A stretch of DNA of 64,000 bases, taken from NCBI GenBank assembly GCA_949825065.1, contig OX463838.1, forward strand, positions 5,186,251 to 5,250,250, given 5' to 3'. This document shows positions 44,904 to 56,303 of this stretch, one piece after another. Within the stretch, counting starts at the first letter, position 1. Every line of letters begins with the position of its first letter. This DNA comes from Odontocerum albicorne. Taxonomy: Eukaryota > Arthropoda > Insecta > Trichoptera > Odontoceridae. The translations under genes and the position numbers were made by a program. The notes beneath the pieces were generated by a model, which ran no database searches, was not told the origin of the DNA, and worked only from the letters and a program-made list of their open reading frames with translations.

Positions 44904-45604
44904 TGAAGTCAAACCTTTTAGAGTATCTCTTTAGGTAAAATGATTCTGGTATGGCACCAAAGCAATATTTATATCCAACTCGTGTCGTGTTTCATCAAAC
45001 GTATGTATGTTGTTTATTTGCTCACAGAAAAAAAAATATGAAAGGGGATTTTTTTACAATATGAAATATTTTTGTAATGTTTTATTTTTATTAAAGGCTC
45101 TGTATATGCTCAATATCTTTAAATTCATTGTTTAAAATACTTTTTGGAGTAGAAGTAAATTTTTTACTAAACTTTCTTAAAGTATTTTGAATAAAGATTG
45201 TAAACTCATAATTGTATACGAGTCACAAAAAATATAATAGAAATAAATTAAATTGTACAAAACATAAAAAGTTATTTAAACCAAATAATGTAAAAGATTT
45301 AACCACCCTTAAAAAAAACCTTTGGGTCAATAGACCTAATCATTGCTCTCATAACAAACCAGGCCAATTTCACTTAAACAAAGCCTCGAGATAGCAAATA
45401 AAACATGTATCGCGGGGATTAATGTTAAGTAGTAAAATAAAGCTGGAAAAAAAACATAAAACATTCTTAATGTATACATACCGCCACGTCAATACACTGT
45501 GGGATAAGTAGAAAAAACAGTGTGCCAGATTTTTCTGTTCCGACACACATATTTCACTCCTACCTCCATACACGATCTTTTTAACTCCTTTATCAACGTC
45601 GATT
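44904..45604. other. no gene recognised
   Basis: Short AT-driven frames at 45212-45394 and 45370-45573 without domains. Confidence 0.4.
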
Positions 45605-45639
45605 TTTTACGTTATTTTCTTTCAAAATATCATTCACTT
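45605..45639 (-). mobile_element. LINE relic, left piece (split by LTR)
   Basis: CTTTCAAAATATCATTCACTT is identical in kind to 59641-59665. The relic continues after the LTR at 46114 (ACTTGATCTTACCAT..), aligning with ACTTGATCTAAACATAC at 59661. Confidence 0.6.
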
Positions 45640-46113
45640 TGTAGGGACTACCGTCGTCCCTGAATATTGTCAACACGCACGGTCAACGACCGACGAACCA
45701 ACCTTCGGACATGCCAAAAGGTCGCATACCAGAACATTAATATTGTTTACCCGAAAATACTATTTACGTTACATTCCACAGTAGAAAGAGAATGCATCGC
45801 GCTGTCTCACCGTTTTCGTCAACAAATTATCTACCCAATATATTATTTGCAACATCTGCGACCACCTCTGCACGCGCAGGAGTGAGATAAAAATATATTG
45901 CGGACGCACTCACGCGCCCCGTTCTGAATATGTATATATACCTACCTATCGATAAATAAAGAATCACTTATTATTAATCACTTGACCATTCATCGCTGTT
46001 TACTATTCATTGATTATTCACTCTCACTTTCCGCATTGCTAATCGAGGTATTTTATTTAAATACCAAACAACAATCATAATCATCAGCACGTCCTACTAG
46101 GATATCCGCTAAA
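45640..46113 (+). mobile_element. solo LTR, copy 3
   Basis: Starts TGTAGGGACTACCGTCGTCC and ends ..GGATATCCGCTAAA. The ACTT duplication is at 45636-45639 and 46114-46117. Compared with copies 1, 2 and 4 it has extra sequence near AATCACTTGACCATTCATCG and ends via TCATCAGCACGTCCTACTAG, shared with the 40.7-kb LTR. ATAAATAAAGAATC marks the poly(A) region. Confidence 0.85.
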
Positions 46114-46204
46114 ACTTGATCTTACCATATTTTTTTTGTCCTTCCTCTAGCACATCTTTTACTCGCATTTGAGGAGGTAATATTATCTGAATCCTTAAAA
46201 TCAC

Positions 46205-47700
46205 TTAAGGTGACTTGATTTGTTGTTTAAAATCGAATCATAGTAATTAAAATAGTCATTCTGGTTTAAAATATTGACATAATCCATTTCGAGTGGACAA
46301 TTCTACTTTTATCTTTTTTTATTGAACAGGTCTGGGACATGATGTTTTTTGTTTGATTTCAAAATATTATACAGGTGCTGCAAAAAAAATAAAAAAATAA
46401 TTGGGTAGAGTAATTTATTTTAATCAAATAAAATAAGTAAAGGGTTACAAAATAAGAATAAATATTACTATAAAACTATAAATATATGTAGGTAGATAAA
46501 GCTGTATAATGACAATACACTGCACGAACGATTTAAAACTGACAGTTGCTGGTGAACTGGTATGAAGTTAGACACAATCGGAAAGTTATGATTCGTCAAT
46601 TCGGACATGATCTTTTTTGATTAGTTTAAAGCCTGGACAAGATTCTTTTTGAAAAAAGACTATTTTTTTATGATTTTAGAATGATTTTTGTACTTTTTTC
46701 ATTCAAATACTTGATATGTTTTTTTAAAATCGAATTATAATAATTAAAATAGTTACTCTAGTTAAAATATGGACGTGATCCTTTTCGAGTGAACAATACT
46801 TAAATCTTTTTTTATTGAACAGGTCTGGGACATGTTTTTTGTTTGATTTCAAAAATATTATACAGTGGTTGCAAAAAATAATAAAAAAATAACTGAGCAA
46901 AATAGTTTATTTTTATTTTATTGCAATAAAATAAATAAAGGGTTACAAAATAAGAATAAATATTACTATAAATATATGTAGGTAGATAAAGCTGTATAAT
47001 GACAATACACTGCACGAACGATTTAAAACTGACAGTTGCTGGTGAACTGGTATGAAGTTAGACACAATCGGAAAGCTATGATTCGTCAATTCGGACATGA
47101 TCTTTATTGATTGGTTTAAAGCCTGGACAAGATTCTTTTTGAAAAAAGACTATTTTTTTATGATTTTAGAATGATTTTTGTACTTTTTTCATTCAAATAC
47201 TTCATTTGTTTTTTTTTTAAATCGAATTATAATAATTAAAATAGTTATTCTAGTTTAAAATATGGACGTGATCCTTTTCGAGTGAACAATTCTACATTAA
47301 TCTTTTTTTATTGAACAGGTCTAGGACATGATGGTTTTTGTTTGATTTCAAAAATATTCTACAGTGGTTGCAAAAAATAATAAAAAAATAATTGGGCAAA
47401 ATAATTTATTTTTATTTTATTCCAATAAAATAAATAAAGTGTAACAAAATAAGAATAAATATTACAATAAATATATGTAGGTAGATAAAGCTGTATAATG
47501 ACATTACACTGCACGTATGATTTAAAACTGATAGTTACTGGTGAACTGGTATGAAGTTAGACACAATCGGAAAGCTATGATTGGTCAATTCGGACATGAT
47601 CTTTTTTGATTGGTTTGAAGCCTGGACTAGATTATTTTTGAAAATATACTGGTTCTTTATTATGATTTTAAAATGATTAATGTGTTTTTGTCATTGAAAT
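46205..47700. repeat. ~495-bp tandem array, 3 units
   Basis: The landmark ATTGAACAGGTCT falls at 46321, 46814 and 47310 (spacings 493 and 496). Each unit also has AGGTAGATAAAGCTGTATAA, CACTGCACG and ACTGGTATGAAGTTAGACAC. Units are roughly 90% alike by eye. No ORF spans a unit. The right end meets a LINE relic. Confidence 0.95.
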
Positions 47701-48215
47701 AAAAATGTTAAACGGCTCCGTACCATCGATAAGAAGAAATCTGCTTTATCAACTCATTTTTTGTATCCGATGGACATTGTCTGTTTTTAATGTTACCTCC
47801 CTTATATATGCCATACATTTGTTTTATTTGTCTTTCTTCATTCATTCGTTCTACATGCCTAAACCATCTCTGAATACTCTTCATATTACTCCATACGTCA
47901 GGCTTATGTTCACAATCATCCATAATTAGTTGTTTTGTGTTATATCATATTTGTCACCCTATATATATATATATATCACTTGCAATGCAAACATTTATAA
48001 TGCATTTATTTGACTTCTTTAAGATTTTATTCACATCCAAATTTGACTCCCATACATCAAGGTTGATACTAACATATATGTATAATTTTAGCGGATTTTT
48101 ACGTTTATATATTTTAGAGCCTATCGATTTTTTTCCTTCCACTACACGCCGTTCGATATTTCAGAGACTTCTACGTATTCTGAGAAATTACTACCCAAAA
48201 AAGCAGAATTCTTGA
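47701..48215 (-). mobile_element. LINE C-terminal relic
   Basis: The minus-strand frame 47923-47708 reads ..KSIQRWFRHVERMNEERQIK.. QMYGIYKG, the RWFGHVERMNEER.TKQIY block. Upstream on that strand (48215-47950) are further broken pieces of the same protein. Confidence 0.75.
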
Positions 48216-48384
48216 AGCATCTTCAATATTTCGTTGCTTGCAATATATCACATTCACTTTTCTTGTCACACTTTTCCATATAAATATACATTTCCTTTAT
48301 AAATACATGTATATAAACGAGTATATACATTTTTCCTTGACAAAGGAGATACTATTTCCCCAAAATTATTCACAGGTACTCTTA

Positions 48385-48455
48385 AATACGTTTTTAATAA
48401 ACGTATACGAATACGTTTTTAATGAATACGTTTTTAATAAACGTATTCAAGTGTA
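48385..48455. repeat. tandem short hairpins
   Basis: GAATACGTTTTTAATAAACG TATTC-like palindromes are repeated; arms GAATACGTTT and AAACGTATTC surround a TTAAT loop. Confidence 0.6.
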
Positions 48456-48474
48456 GTAAAAAAAAATTAGTAAA

Positions 48475-48985
48475 GAAGTTGGTTTAAAAATGAATATATC
48501 AAAAACCAAATATATGACGAACAGCTTCGCTACCCCAAAACCAATAAAAGTAGATGGAACACCGCTAGAATTTGTCTAGGAATATGTGTATCTGGGCCAA
48601 CTTATTTCCTTTGTAGATGGCGTATCGGAGGAAATAGCATGAAGGACAAAACTGGCGTGATGATCAATTAGAACATCTTTAAAATTAATCTCCCAATATA
48701 TTTGAAGCAAAGGGTCTACAAGCAGTGTATTTTCCAAGTACTTACATATAGCTGCGAGACATGGACGTTCACAGTAAAGAACACACAAAAGTTCCAGACC
48801 GCATAAAGTGGCATGGAGAGATGCATGTTAAAATATACTTAAAGATACCGTAAATAAAATACCTGGATTCGCAATATAACAAAGGTAGAAGACCTTATAA
48901 AGGTGTGCAAAAGAATGAAATGGCAAAATGAGCAGGACACGTAGCCAGAATGTCAGATTCCCGATGGACATCCGAAATAATCCAA
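48475..48985 (+). mobile_element. RTE-type LINE relic, cut by gap
   Basis: Broken frames give ..MNISKTKYMTNSFATPKPIK.., VDGTPLEFV then EYVYLGQLISF, ..QCIFQVLTYSCETWTF.. and ..AGHVARMSDSRWTSEII... This matches the K.KY....YLGQ.I and GHVARM..RW blocks. Several stops (for example TAG near 48577) and frameshifts. It runs into the scaffold gap. Confidence 0.8.
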
Positions 48986-49185
48986 NNNNNNNNNNNNNNN
49001 NNNNNNNNNNNNNNNNNNNNNNNNNNNNNNNNNNNNNNNNNNNNNNNNNNNNNNNNNNNNNNNNNNNNNNNNNNNNNNNNNNNNNNNNNNNNNNNNNNNN
49101 NNNNNNNNNNNNNNNNNNNNNNNNNNNNNNNNNNNNNNNNNNNNNNNNNNNNNNNNNNNNNNNNNNNNNNNNNNNNNNNNNNNNN
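48986..49185. other. scaffold gap, 200 N
   Basis: Exactly 200 undetermined bases, a conventional placeholder for a gap of unknown size. Frames reported across it are artefacts. Confidence 0.99.
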
Positions 49186-49189
49186 CAAA

Positions 49190-49735
49190 CAACCAGACTA
49201 AAGTAAATTTAAGCAAGTTTCATGGTCGCACAAATCATTCAAATGACTATCCATCCCTACGAAACTCATAAACACATACGTGAGCATATGTCCACGAACC
49301 CCACAAAGACGGACAATAATCCAAACATTATTTTTCATATAAAGTGAAATATCATCAATCAAAGAAAAGGAAGGGATGGTGGAGAGGAAATGAAAAATTG
49401 GGAATGAAACGCATTATTTCAATGACTATAAATTAAAAGTTTTTTTCAATCACTTTCTAAAGCATGCCAAGGACGGGGCGAGTCTTATATTGGTTTGTAA
49501 CTGATTCTAGAGTCTCACTGCATGGACAGTAAAGGACGACGTAAAGAAAGAGGAGCGGTGAACTGGAAAGGCCAATAGACAATCTCTGTTTGAGCGTAGC
49601 GCTAATCCATGATTGGAAATACGCTGAAAATGTCGGCGAGATAAGAGGGGGGTGGCGGGACAGTTAAGGATATTACACAATAGAGACACTATGTGAATTT
49701 GGCGTCTATTTCTTACATTCAACTAGTTCAATGCC
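49190..49735 (-). mobile_element. LINE C-terminus (CR1/Jockey-like), longer copy
   Basis: The minus-strand frame 49722-49507 has ..RHFQRISNHGLALRSNRDCL.. and ..VHRSSFFTSSFTVHAVRL, the segment before the expected RLWN motif. It is the same element as 6600-7015 but with about 170 bp more. Its 3' end is lost in the gap. Confidence 0.7.
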
Positions 49736-51574
49736 TTCTGGTATGAAGTTATTGTATATGAATTAATATTTGACCCAATAATAAAATTCGACCTAATGTT
49801 CCTGAGCCCCATTTTTAGGGGTTGTTATAAATGAGGTTCGTCGTATTCTTCTGGCTTTATCAATAAAAGCGATAGGTTGATGAAAATATTTCGATTATAT
49901 TCACCTACTTTATTATTGATGTTACTCTTCATACCATAACACACATAATTAATTTTTCTCTGTCTACTAGCAGCTTTCCTAGTGTGTGGAAGAAGGCTCT
50001 AATTATTCCGATCCAAAAATTGGCTTACTCACGTCATGTAAAGACTTTAGGTCCATATTTGTCCTGCCTACAGTATTTAAAATTATAGAAAAATGTTTAT
50101 ATACAAATTGACTTCTACCATAATCAATTTGAATTGTTAAACTTGATTTTCACCACACAGACTCAATGATTGCACGTAGCACTTTACACGAAAAAATTTA
50201 ATCGACATTAAGTTAATGTAAAAATGTTTCCATTTACATTATGTAATTTAAAAAAAATAATGGTAATCATTATCATCTTTAATACTCCAATGTTAGTCGA
50301 GAGAACAGACCTCCACTACATTCATTATTTTTTAGCACACGTCTTTTCGCGTCTGCTACATTCAAATATTTCGATTCTGCTACACTTTCAGAATAACTAT
50401 TTTCCCACTTTCAGAATTAGATTTATTTGGTTGTGTCACGTTTTTTTCCCATTTTTGAATATCTCGTACCTTTTACACTACTCGCATATATTATTTTCGT
50501 TAAGTTTTAATCATTTATTCTTTCGACGTAACCAAACTATCGTAGTATCCTTGATTTATTGCATAAAAGTAATTTCTTTCAATTTAACCAGCTTTAGTTT
50601 CATGATTATAATCGGTATCCATAACCGTGTATTTAACGTGTATGAAAATATTATTGGAGAAAGACTATCTTATAAAAAAAACTTTAAACAAATATCCAGA
50701 AAAATAAAAAATAAGATTTTTTGGCGATTTTGAGATTTAAAGAGGATGGATATTTTGAGATACATAACATTTCTTTAGTTTATTCTTAAATGTCAATTAG
50801 GACGTGCCCCATCTGATTGTGCCAAAAAGATAAGTCGAAAGTCAAGCTATGTGAATATCAAAAATGATCGCCAGTGCTGGATCTTTCTACGATGTACATT
50901 TTCCAAATGTCCTCATTCCTTTTCTCTATTGCGTTATTTTTCTAAACACTTAATGTAAGTTCTCATTTCTACCGTATTTCCACAAATATTTAATTTTATA
51001 TTTTCTCCTAGATAAAAAAGTTTTTCCGCCCCTGCTGTAGAATTTCATTGATTGGAAAGATCTGAGAAGACGGAAGCCGGAATCGGCAAGCAAGAATCTG
51101 TGACATTTGAATCGACCGAGTTTCGAGGTATCAGATAATCAATGAAGTGTGCAGGAATTAGATTGGATCCGGGAGAATCTTTATTCGAGAAGGCTCGTAA
51201 GAACAAATAAGTGGTGGAGGATGTCAGGATGAGAGAAAATGGAGGGTGGGATTTTGGGAAGGAGAGATGAGCGATGAAATTGGTCAGAAGGTGACTCTGT
51301 CATGCGTCTTAAATGAATTGCTTGTCAATGTCTCCCAAAATGCCTTGATTATGTTCATTACATTTAATTGACAAATTGACTGACTAAATTTTATGTCACG
51401 TAGTGTAAAAAAACTGTACATATAAAAAAAAATCTTTTCATCGTTGTAAAAAATATCTAAATTAAATTAAAAAGGAATTCAATGTTGAGACTTATGAATA
51501 TTAAATAACGTTATAACATTAATAATTTTCATTTAAAAAAATCTTCCTAAATCCCGCTTAGAAGAAACCAGTCT
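49736..51574. other. no gene confirmed
   Basis: A 169-codon plus frame at 50224-50733 is dominated by F, I, L, N, S and Y from AT bias and I do not accept it as a gene. 51040-51300 is GC-richer (GGAAGCCGGAATCGGCAAGC) with no recognised product. Confidence 0.45.
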
Positions 51575-52199
51575 TTAACCCTTCCCTTACGGTGCTAAAA
51601 TTGAAACGCGCGCTCCGGTGTTGGGTAGTGAGTACGCGATAAAAAATTTGCGATTTTAAATCGGAAAAAATAAGACCATTCATAGATAATCCCCTTAATT
51701 AATTATAATTGAAGTTAAAAATTATAATATTGAGATTTATTTGCTGAAAACATTAAAAAACCATCTGGCAACGCTCACGGAACGGCGTAGGTCTAATCTA
51801 TTTGCAAGCTCAGAAGCTACTGCGGCGCGGAGCGTCAGTGGCGTGGCTTACGCTTGCGACGATTGAGACAATTGAGCTCCTCGCAATTCAGTGGAGTATG
51901 CAAGAGTGAGATGCGGATATAGTGTCGCGCTTTCCGCCTACTCTTCACCTATCGTCAAGACACAAGGTCGAGGCACTCACAGCGTTTTGAATGCGAATTT
52001 GTTTTAGATCTTCACAAAATACCCACGATGTAGTCGATAAATTCTGATTATTATTAATATTATTTTTTTAATCAATGCGTTAATATATTATGGAGGAATA
52101 CCTAAAATCTGTACCTTGTATTTGTTATATTTATAGAGATATTGATGGTTATTAGAAGCAACGTGCAGAAGATACCCATCACAGGGAAGGAAAGGTTAA
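51575..52199. mobile_element. piggyBac-like MITE, copy E
   Basis: TTAACCCTTCCCTTACGGTG to CACAGGGAAGGAAAGGTTAA with TTAA at both ends. Close to copies C and D. A frame of 71 codons starting at 52142 near its right end crosses the boundary and is not a gene. The right flank (GGGTTCAACTCCCGATTG) is B-box-like, so it may have landed in a SINE. Confidence 0.9.
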
Positions 52200-52479
52200 G
52201 CAGGAGTTTCGGGTTCAACTCCCGATTGAAACCGCAGCAAAAGTTTCCGGATTTCCATACATTCAAGTCACTTTACCATTTTTTTGCAAAGGTTATGGCC
52301 AAATTCGCAATAAATCTTCCACGTTTTATTTTTCTCCATAAATTTCCTCGCCAATAAGTAACGATTTCCTGTGACAACATAGTTTATAGCAAAGGAGATA
52401 TATTTTCTATTTAACTCCAACTTGGTGATTATTTTGACCGGTTATTCATATATTTTTTAATAAAATAGAGAATAAAGTG

Positions 52480-52720
52480 ATTAGAATTGAATGTGTACTT
52501 AAGGCTAATGTATTAAGAATGATGAAGAGCACTCTGTGATGGATTTGGCATGAATAATTAATTATTAAAGTAAGTCCAACAAAATAATACCACAGTGAGT
52601 GGAATATGGGTCAGAGAAAGGTCAATGAATAATATATTGAAAGAAGAAGGTCTTAGAATAAGTTATGGAAAGCACGGTTTATTGATATACTTTGATGAAA
52701 AAAATGAAATAAAGGTATAA
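52480..52720 (+). mobile_element. very decayed LINE relic
   Basis: The order of GAATTGAATGTGTACTTAAG, GTATTAAGAATGATGAAGAG and CACTCTGTGATGGATTTGGC mirrors the ..NECGLKVDVLNKMKKSTLRWFW.. coding block of 59.7 kb, but with many stops. Confidence 0.5.
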
Positions 52721-53089
52721 AAATTTAAAACGAAATGTCTGATTGCAGTATTCAGCCTTCTTCATACTTTTGATTTCATAATTTTAAATAAGCAAATAAG
52801 CGGGCGTTCCACGTTTGATACCTGACGGATTCGTTTCTAGACTGGTGTTAATTTTTTACTATTTTACTTTTGAGTTTACATTTTTCAGTAGTTTTAATGT
52901 TGCTTATCATAAACTCTTATAACGATATAAAGCAGCGCAGATTAAATCTACCGATTGTCTTGGAAATTGAATCAACTTACCATCGAAGTTTAGGGTTTGA
53001 TTTGTCAAGACGGTGTGTTTGCTGAAGTGAAACAGCTTACATACGAGTACAATAAACTAACAAACGCACAATCATCTTTTATACACATG

Positions 53090-53277
53090 ATGGCCTAGTT
53101 GGTCTCCCAGCTCGGTGGTTACGGATTCGATTACCGTTGCAGGCCACATTTTTTTTAAAGGATTTTAATCAAGTTTCCACTTACGGTTTCTTTAAAAATG
53201 TTCTCGTTGATTGAAAGATATTGGCACATGATAAAACATCCCTCTAGGTTGTACTATATACAATAAAAGTGTAATAC
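53090..53277 (+). mobile_element. tRNA-derived SINE, nearly full length
   Basis: GATGGCCTAGTTGGTCTCCC (A-box region), GTGGTTACGGATTCGATTACC (B-box region), body with AAGTTTCCACTTACGGTTTC and tail AGGTTGTACTATATACAATA AAAGTGTAATAC. A LINE is inserted at the end of the tail. Confidence 0.85.
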
Positions 53278-53757
53278 TTCTTCTTCTTCTTGATTTAGGT
53301 CGTATGACCTGTCTGTGACGGTGGGCTGTCCTGAGATTATGACGTCCAGCTGTCCTTCCACCTTTTCGGCGGCCTTCCTGGTAATCTCCTGCTGTTAGGG
53401 TTTTCAGTCTTAGCGATTCTTGCCAGTCTTATATCCTCCATGCGGTCCACATGATCTCTTCAGAAGCACCTTCTGCTTTCTCCCCACCTCACTGTGTTTT
53501 CAACACCACATACAGACGTTATCGTCTCATTTCTGATCCGATCTCTAAGAGTTCTAGCTGCGATGGAGCGTAGGGTTCTCATTTCCGCCACTCTGAGAAG
53601 GTTTTTTGTCCTGTTTGTATCGGCTCTCACTTCAATTCCATATGTCATGATAGGGCGGACGCATGTTTTATATATCCTGACCTTAATTTCGGTTAGCACG
53701 TGTTTGTTTCTCCATATAGTGTCCCGCAGGCAGCCAGCCAAAGCTGCCGCTTTATTA
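53278..53757 (-). mobile_element. RTE-like LINE fragment in a SINE tail
   Basis: The minus-strand frame 53795-53460 has NKAAALAGCLRDTIWRNKHV, ..KVRIYKTCVRPIMTYGIEVR.., ..LLRVAEMRTLRSIAARTLRD... This is the block between the reverse-transcriptase domain and the C-terminus. The GAAGAAGAAGAAG tail and 7-bp repeats GTAATAC (53271-53277, 53758-53764) bound it. A distinct family from the 17- and 62-kb copies. Confidence 0.85.
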
Positions 53758-53764
53758 GTAATAC

Positions 53765-54108
53765 TGTATAATACAAAACAATGATTGACAATCATACTCC
53801 ATTACAAGAAAAGCCTATTGTATAGTAGGTACGTATGATATTTATTTAATTTTTATCTAAACGCTTTAGTCCCTGTAGTTAGTAACAAGCGTTGTGTCCT
53901 TTTAAAACTATACAGCTACATTTTCAGCGATATATAAAACAGTCCAATTGTGCAACACTTTTAATAACTAAATAGATGTGGTGCTTACACTTTATCACAT
54001 TTCAGTTGTGCGTTAGGTTTTAAGAAAAATACATAAATTAAATAAAATAATTACAAAAAAATACATTTCATCATTTGATCTCAATAAATAAGGTCTGATA
54101 GTAAAATA
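53765..54108. other. AT-rich, nothing recognised
   Basis: Short spacer before the intact mariner. No repeats matched. Confidence 0.4.
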
Positions 54109-55395
54109 TTAGGTCCTTACATATGAAATTGGCGTTTTGTTTGGGAGGAACATAAAGTTGATTTTTTTTTAATATAATATATTTATTTAATCAAAGTATG
54201 TACCATTGCTATCTATGCACTTTTGCCATCTCATAGGTAGTTCATCGATCCCTTTACTAAAAAAACCATTCGGACGGGAATCAATAAAATCTTTGAAGTC
54301 GGTTTGGACTGCCCCATCGGAGTTGTATTTTTTCCCTTGCAAGAAGTTATCCAAATTTCGAAAAAAATAGTAATCTGTTGGGGCAAGGTCCGGAGAGTAC
54401 GGTGGATGTCTTAGACATTCCAATTGAAGCTCTTCTAATTTGGTAGCCGTCTGTTGTGCAGTGTGTGGTCTAGCGTTATCATGAAGCAGCAGTGGCCTAG
54501 AGCGATTAACCAGCCTCGGTTGTTTAGCAGCTAGCTTTTCCATCATGGTTTGCAGTTGCTGACAATAGACATCTGCCGTAATCGTCTGGCCAGATTTAAG
54601 AAAGCTGTAGTGAACGACACCAGCACTAGTCCACCAAACGCTCACAAGTAACTTTTTTGGAGTCAATTTTCGCTTGGGGCATGGTTCGGCTGGTTCGGCA
54701 GGGTTCAGCCATTGCGATGAGCGCTTCCGATTATCATACAGGATCCACTTTTCATCATAGGTAATGATTCGATTCAAAATCCCTTCATTATTGTGCCGGT
54801 TGAGTAATGCAACGCAGCAGTCAACGCGCGTTTGTTGATTTGCTTCACTCAATTCGTGAGGTACCCACCTTTCAAGCTTTTTCACCTTCCCAATTTGCTT
54901 CAAGTGGATTAAAACAGTTTTATCACTAACACCGCAGCCTGCAGCTAACTCGGACGTGGTTTGCGATGGATCCGCTTCCACAATAGCCTTCAATTCTTCA
55001 TTATCAACTTTGGTCTCCGGCCGTCCACGGGGCTTTTTCTGCAGGTCGAAATTTCCAGAACGAAAACGTTGGAACCAAAAACGCACTGTGTTTTCTTTTG
55101 CGGCACCGTCGCCATACACATCATTAATCCTTCGAGCCGTTTCTGCAGCACTGGTGCCACGGTGGAACTCGTACTCGTAAATAACGCGATATTTCAAGTT
55201 TTCCATTTTGTAAACTGAGTGACGCAAAGAAAAAAAACAATTGAGGAAAAAACAAATGAATTATAATTTTCGAAACACAAATACTTGAGTAAATAGCTGT
55301 ATAAATTTTAATTTGGAATTCCTAACCAAAGAGAAGATATTTGAGATCAAAGTTGCCAGTACGGCAAAACGCCAATTTCATATGTAAGGACCTAA
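54109..55395 (-). mobile_element. cecropia-type mariner, apparently full length
   Basis: Perfect 31-bp inverted repeats begin TTAGGTCCTTACATATGAAA and end at GGCGTTTTG. TA duplications are at 54107-54108 and 55396-55397. Length 1287 bp is normal for an autonomous mariner. Identical ends plus an intact frame point to a recent insertion. No second copy in the window. Confidence 0.97.
54187..55206 (-). CDS. mariner DD34D transposase, intact (339 aa)
   Basis: Cuts and pastes its own element at TA sites in the nucleus. I take the ATG at 55206 (MENLKYRVIYEYEFHRGTSA); the frame extends 7 codons upstream only with a TTG. Residues about 1-55 form the first helix-turn-helix with ..FWFQRFRSGNFDLQKKPRGR. 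The second helix-turn-helix lies near 70-110, then WVPHEL (about 114-119), the standard mariner linker motif. Catalytic aspartates are D151 (in ITYDEKW), D243 (LLHDNARPH) and D278 (SPDLAPTDYY), with 34 residues between the last two. The end GTYFD and the WILYDNR and WWTSAGVVHYSFL phrases fit the cecropia subfamily. Length equals the family norm. All key residues are present, so it may be active; expression cannot be judged. Confidence 0.95.
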   Translation of the reverse strand: MENLKYRVIYEYEFHRGTSAAETARRINDVYGDGAAKENTVRFWFQRFRSGNFDLQKKPRGRPETKVDNEELKAIVEADPSQTTSELAAGCGVSDKTVLIHLKQIGKVKKLERWVPHELSEANQQTRVDCCVALLNRHNNEGILNRIITYDEKWILYDNRKRSSQWLNPAEPAEPCPKRKLTPKKLLVSVWWTSAGVVHYSFLKSGQTITADVYCQQLQTMMEKLAAKQPRLVNRSRPLLLHDNARPHTAQQTATKLEELQLECLRHPPYSPDLAPTDYYFFRNLDNFLQGKKYNSDGAVQTDFKDFIDSRPNGFFSKGIDELPMRWQKCIDSNGTYFD

Positions 55396-55854
55396 TATAG
55401 TCATTTTGGAAAAGTTGTGAAGATCTTTTCTAGATTAATGTTCCATTATATTTAATGTATCGAAGTGGAAACATATCTTTATTTTTCTTTCATAGGGCAA
55501 AGGATTCCCAGAAAAAAATAAAACAAAAGCGAAAAAAGGTATCCTATTGAAATCCAAAACGGATACGGTTCATAGATCCTCATCGGAGGTAGTATGTTTA
55601 TTCCGAAGGCAGTATTTCCGACAAAATTCTCACACATTTTTCTTAACGATTAATGCTGGTTTGTCGGCAAAATCGAAACAGGGTTGAAACATAAATAATG
55701 AGAAAAAAATCGTTATTTTTTTATCTAATGGTCATGGGTTGTTCAAAAACTTAATCTTGAAAAATTTGAGTAAACGCGATTAAATTTTTTAAGACATTTT
55801 GTCACAATCTTATCAAACTATGGACTAAATGATTAGATTAATGATGTATTTTTT
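55396..55854. other. no gene recognised
   Basis: AT-rich. 55500-55680 is slightly GC-richer without coding signal. Confidence 0.4.
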
Positions 55855-55858
55855 AATT

Positions 55859-56303
55859 TTGTAGGGATCCACGGTCGTCGCGGAATATTGTCGCATACAT
55901 ACGGTCAATGACCGATGAGATGACCTTCGCATTCCTCGACAAATTTAAATAAACAGTCCAAAGTTCATACGCCGGCCATTCAAGTCCAAAGATCACCCGC
56001 CGGCCAGTCATCCCGTAGCCGAGCGGACCGCACTACATACTAGAGAGAGAACGCACCACGCTGTCTCGCCGGTTCCGTAAATAGATTGTTACCTACATAC
56101 TACAATTGACCATTTCTGCATTCACAGAAGCAAGACAGAAGCATATCGCGAGCGCACTCCCGCGCCCATTCTAAAATGTTATAAATACCTACGTTACTAT
56201 TAAAATAAACTATTCACTCTCTCTTTCCGCATTGCGATCTAACGTGTTTTATTATTTATCAACAATCATAATCATCATATAGCTTTAAGGGACATTCCCT
56301 AAA
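55859..56303 (+). mobile_element. solo LTR, copy 4
   Basis: Starts TTGTAGGGATCCACGGTCGT and ends ..TTTAAGGGACATTCCCTAAA. AATT at 55855-55858 and 56304-56307. A piece near 55965-56010 (GGCCATTCAAGTCCAAAG..) is partly duplicated, which makes it longer than copy 2. TTATAAATACCTACG and AATAAACTATTCACTC give the promoter and poly(A) landmarks. Confidence 0.85.

Noticed and set aside
48895..49216. Four ORFs made mostly of undetermined residues
   Set aside because: They span the 200-N gap.
50224..50733. 169-codon plus ORF, hydrophobic
   Set aside because: Residue content is what AT-rich DNA gives by chance (F, I, L, N, S, Y). No domain, no clean signal peptide or transmembrane pattern, and no repeated match.
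53494..53784. 96-codon plus ORF
   Set aside because: Antisense to the RTE-like LINE protein at 53460-53795.
54956..55218. Plus-strand ORFs of 74 and 85 codons
   Set aside because: Shadows of the mariner transposase on the minus strand.
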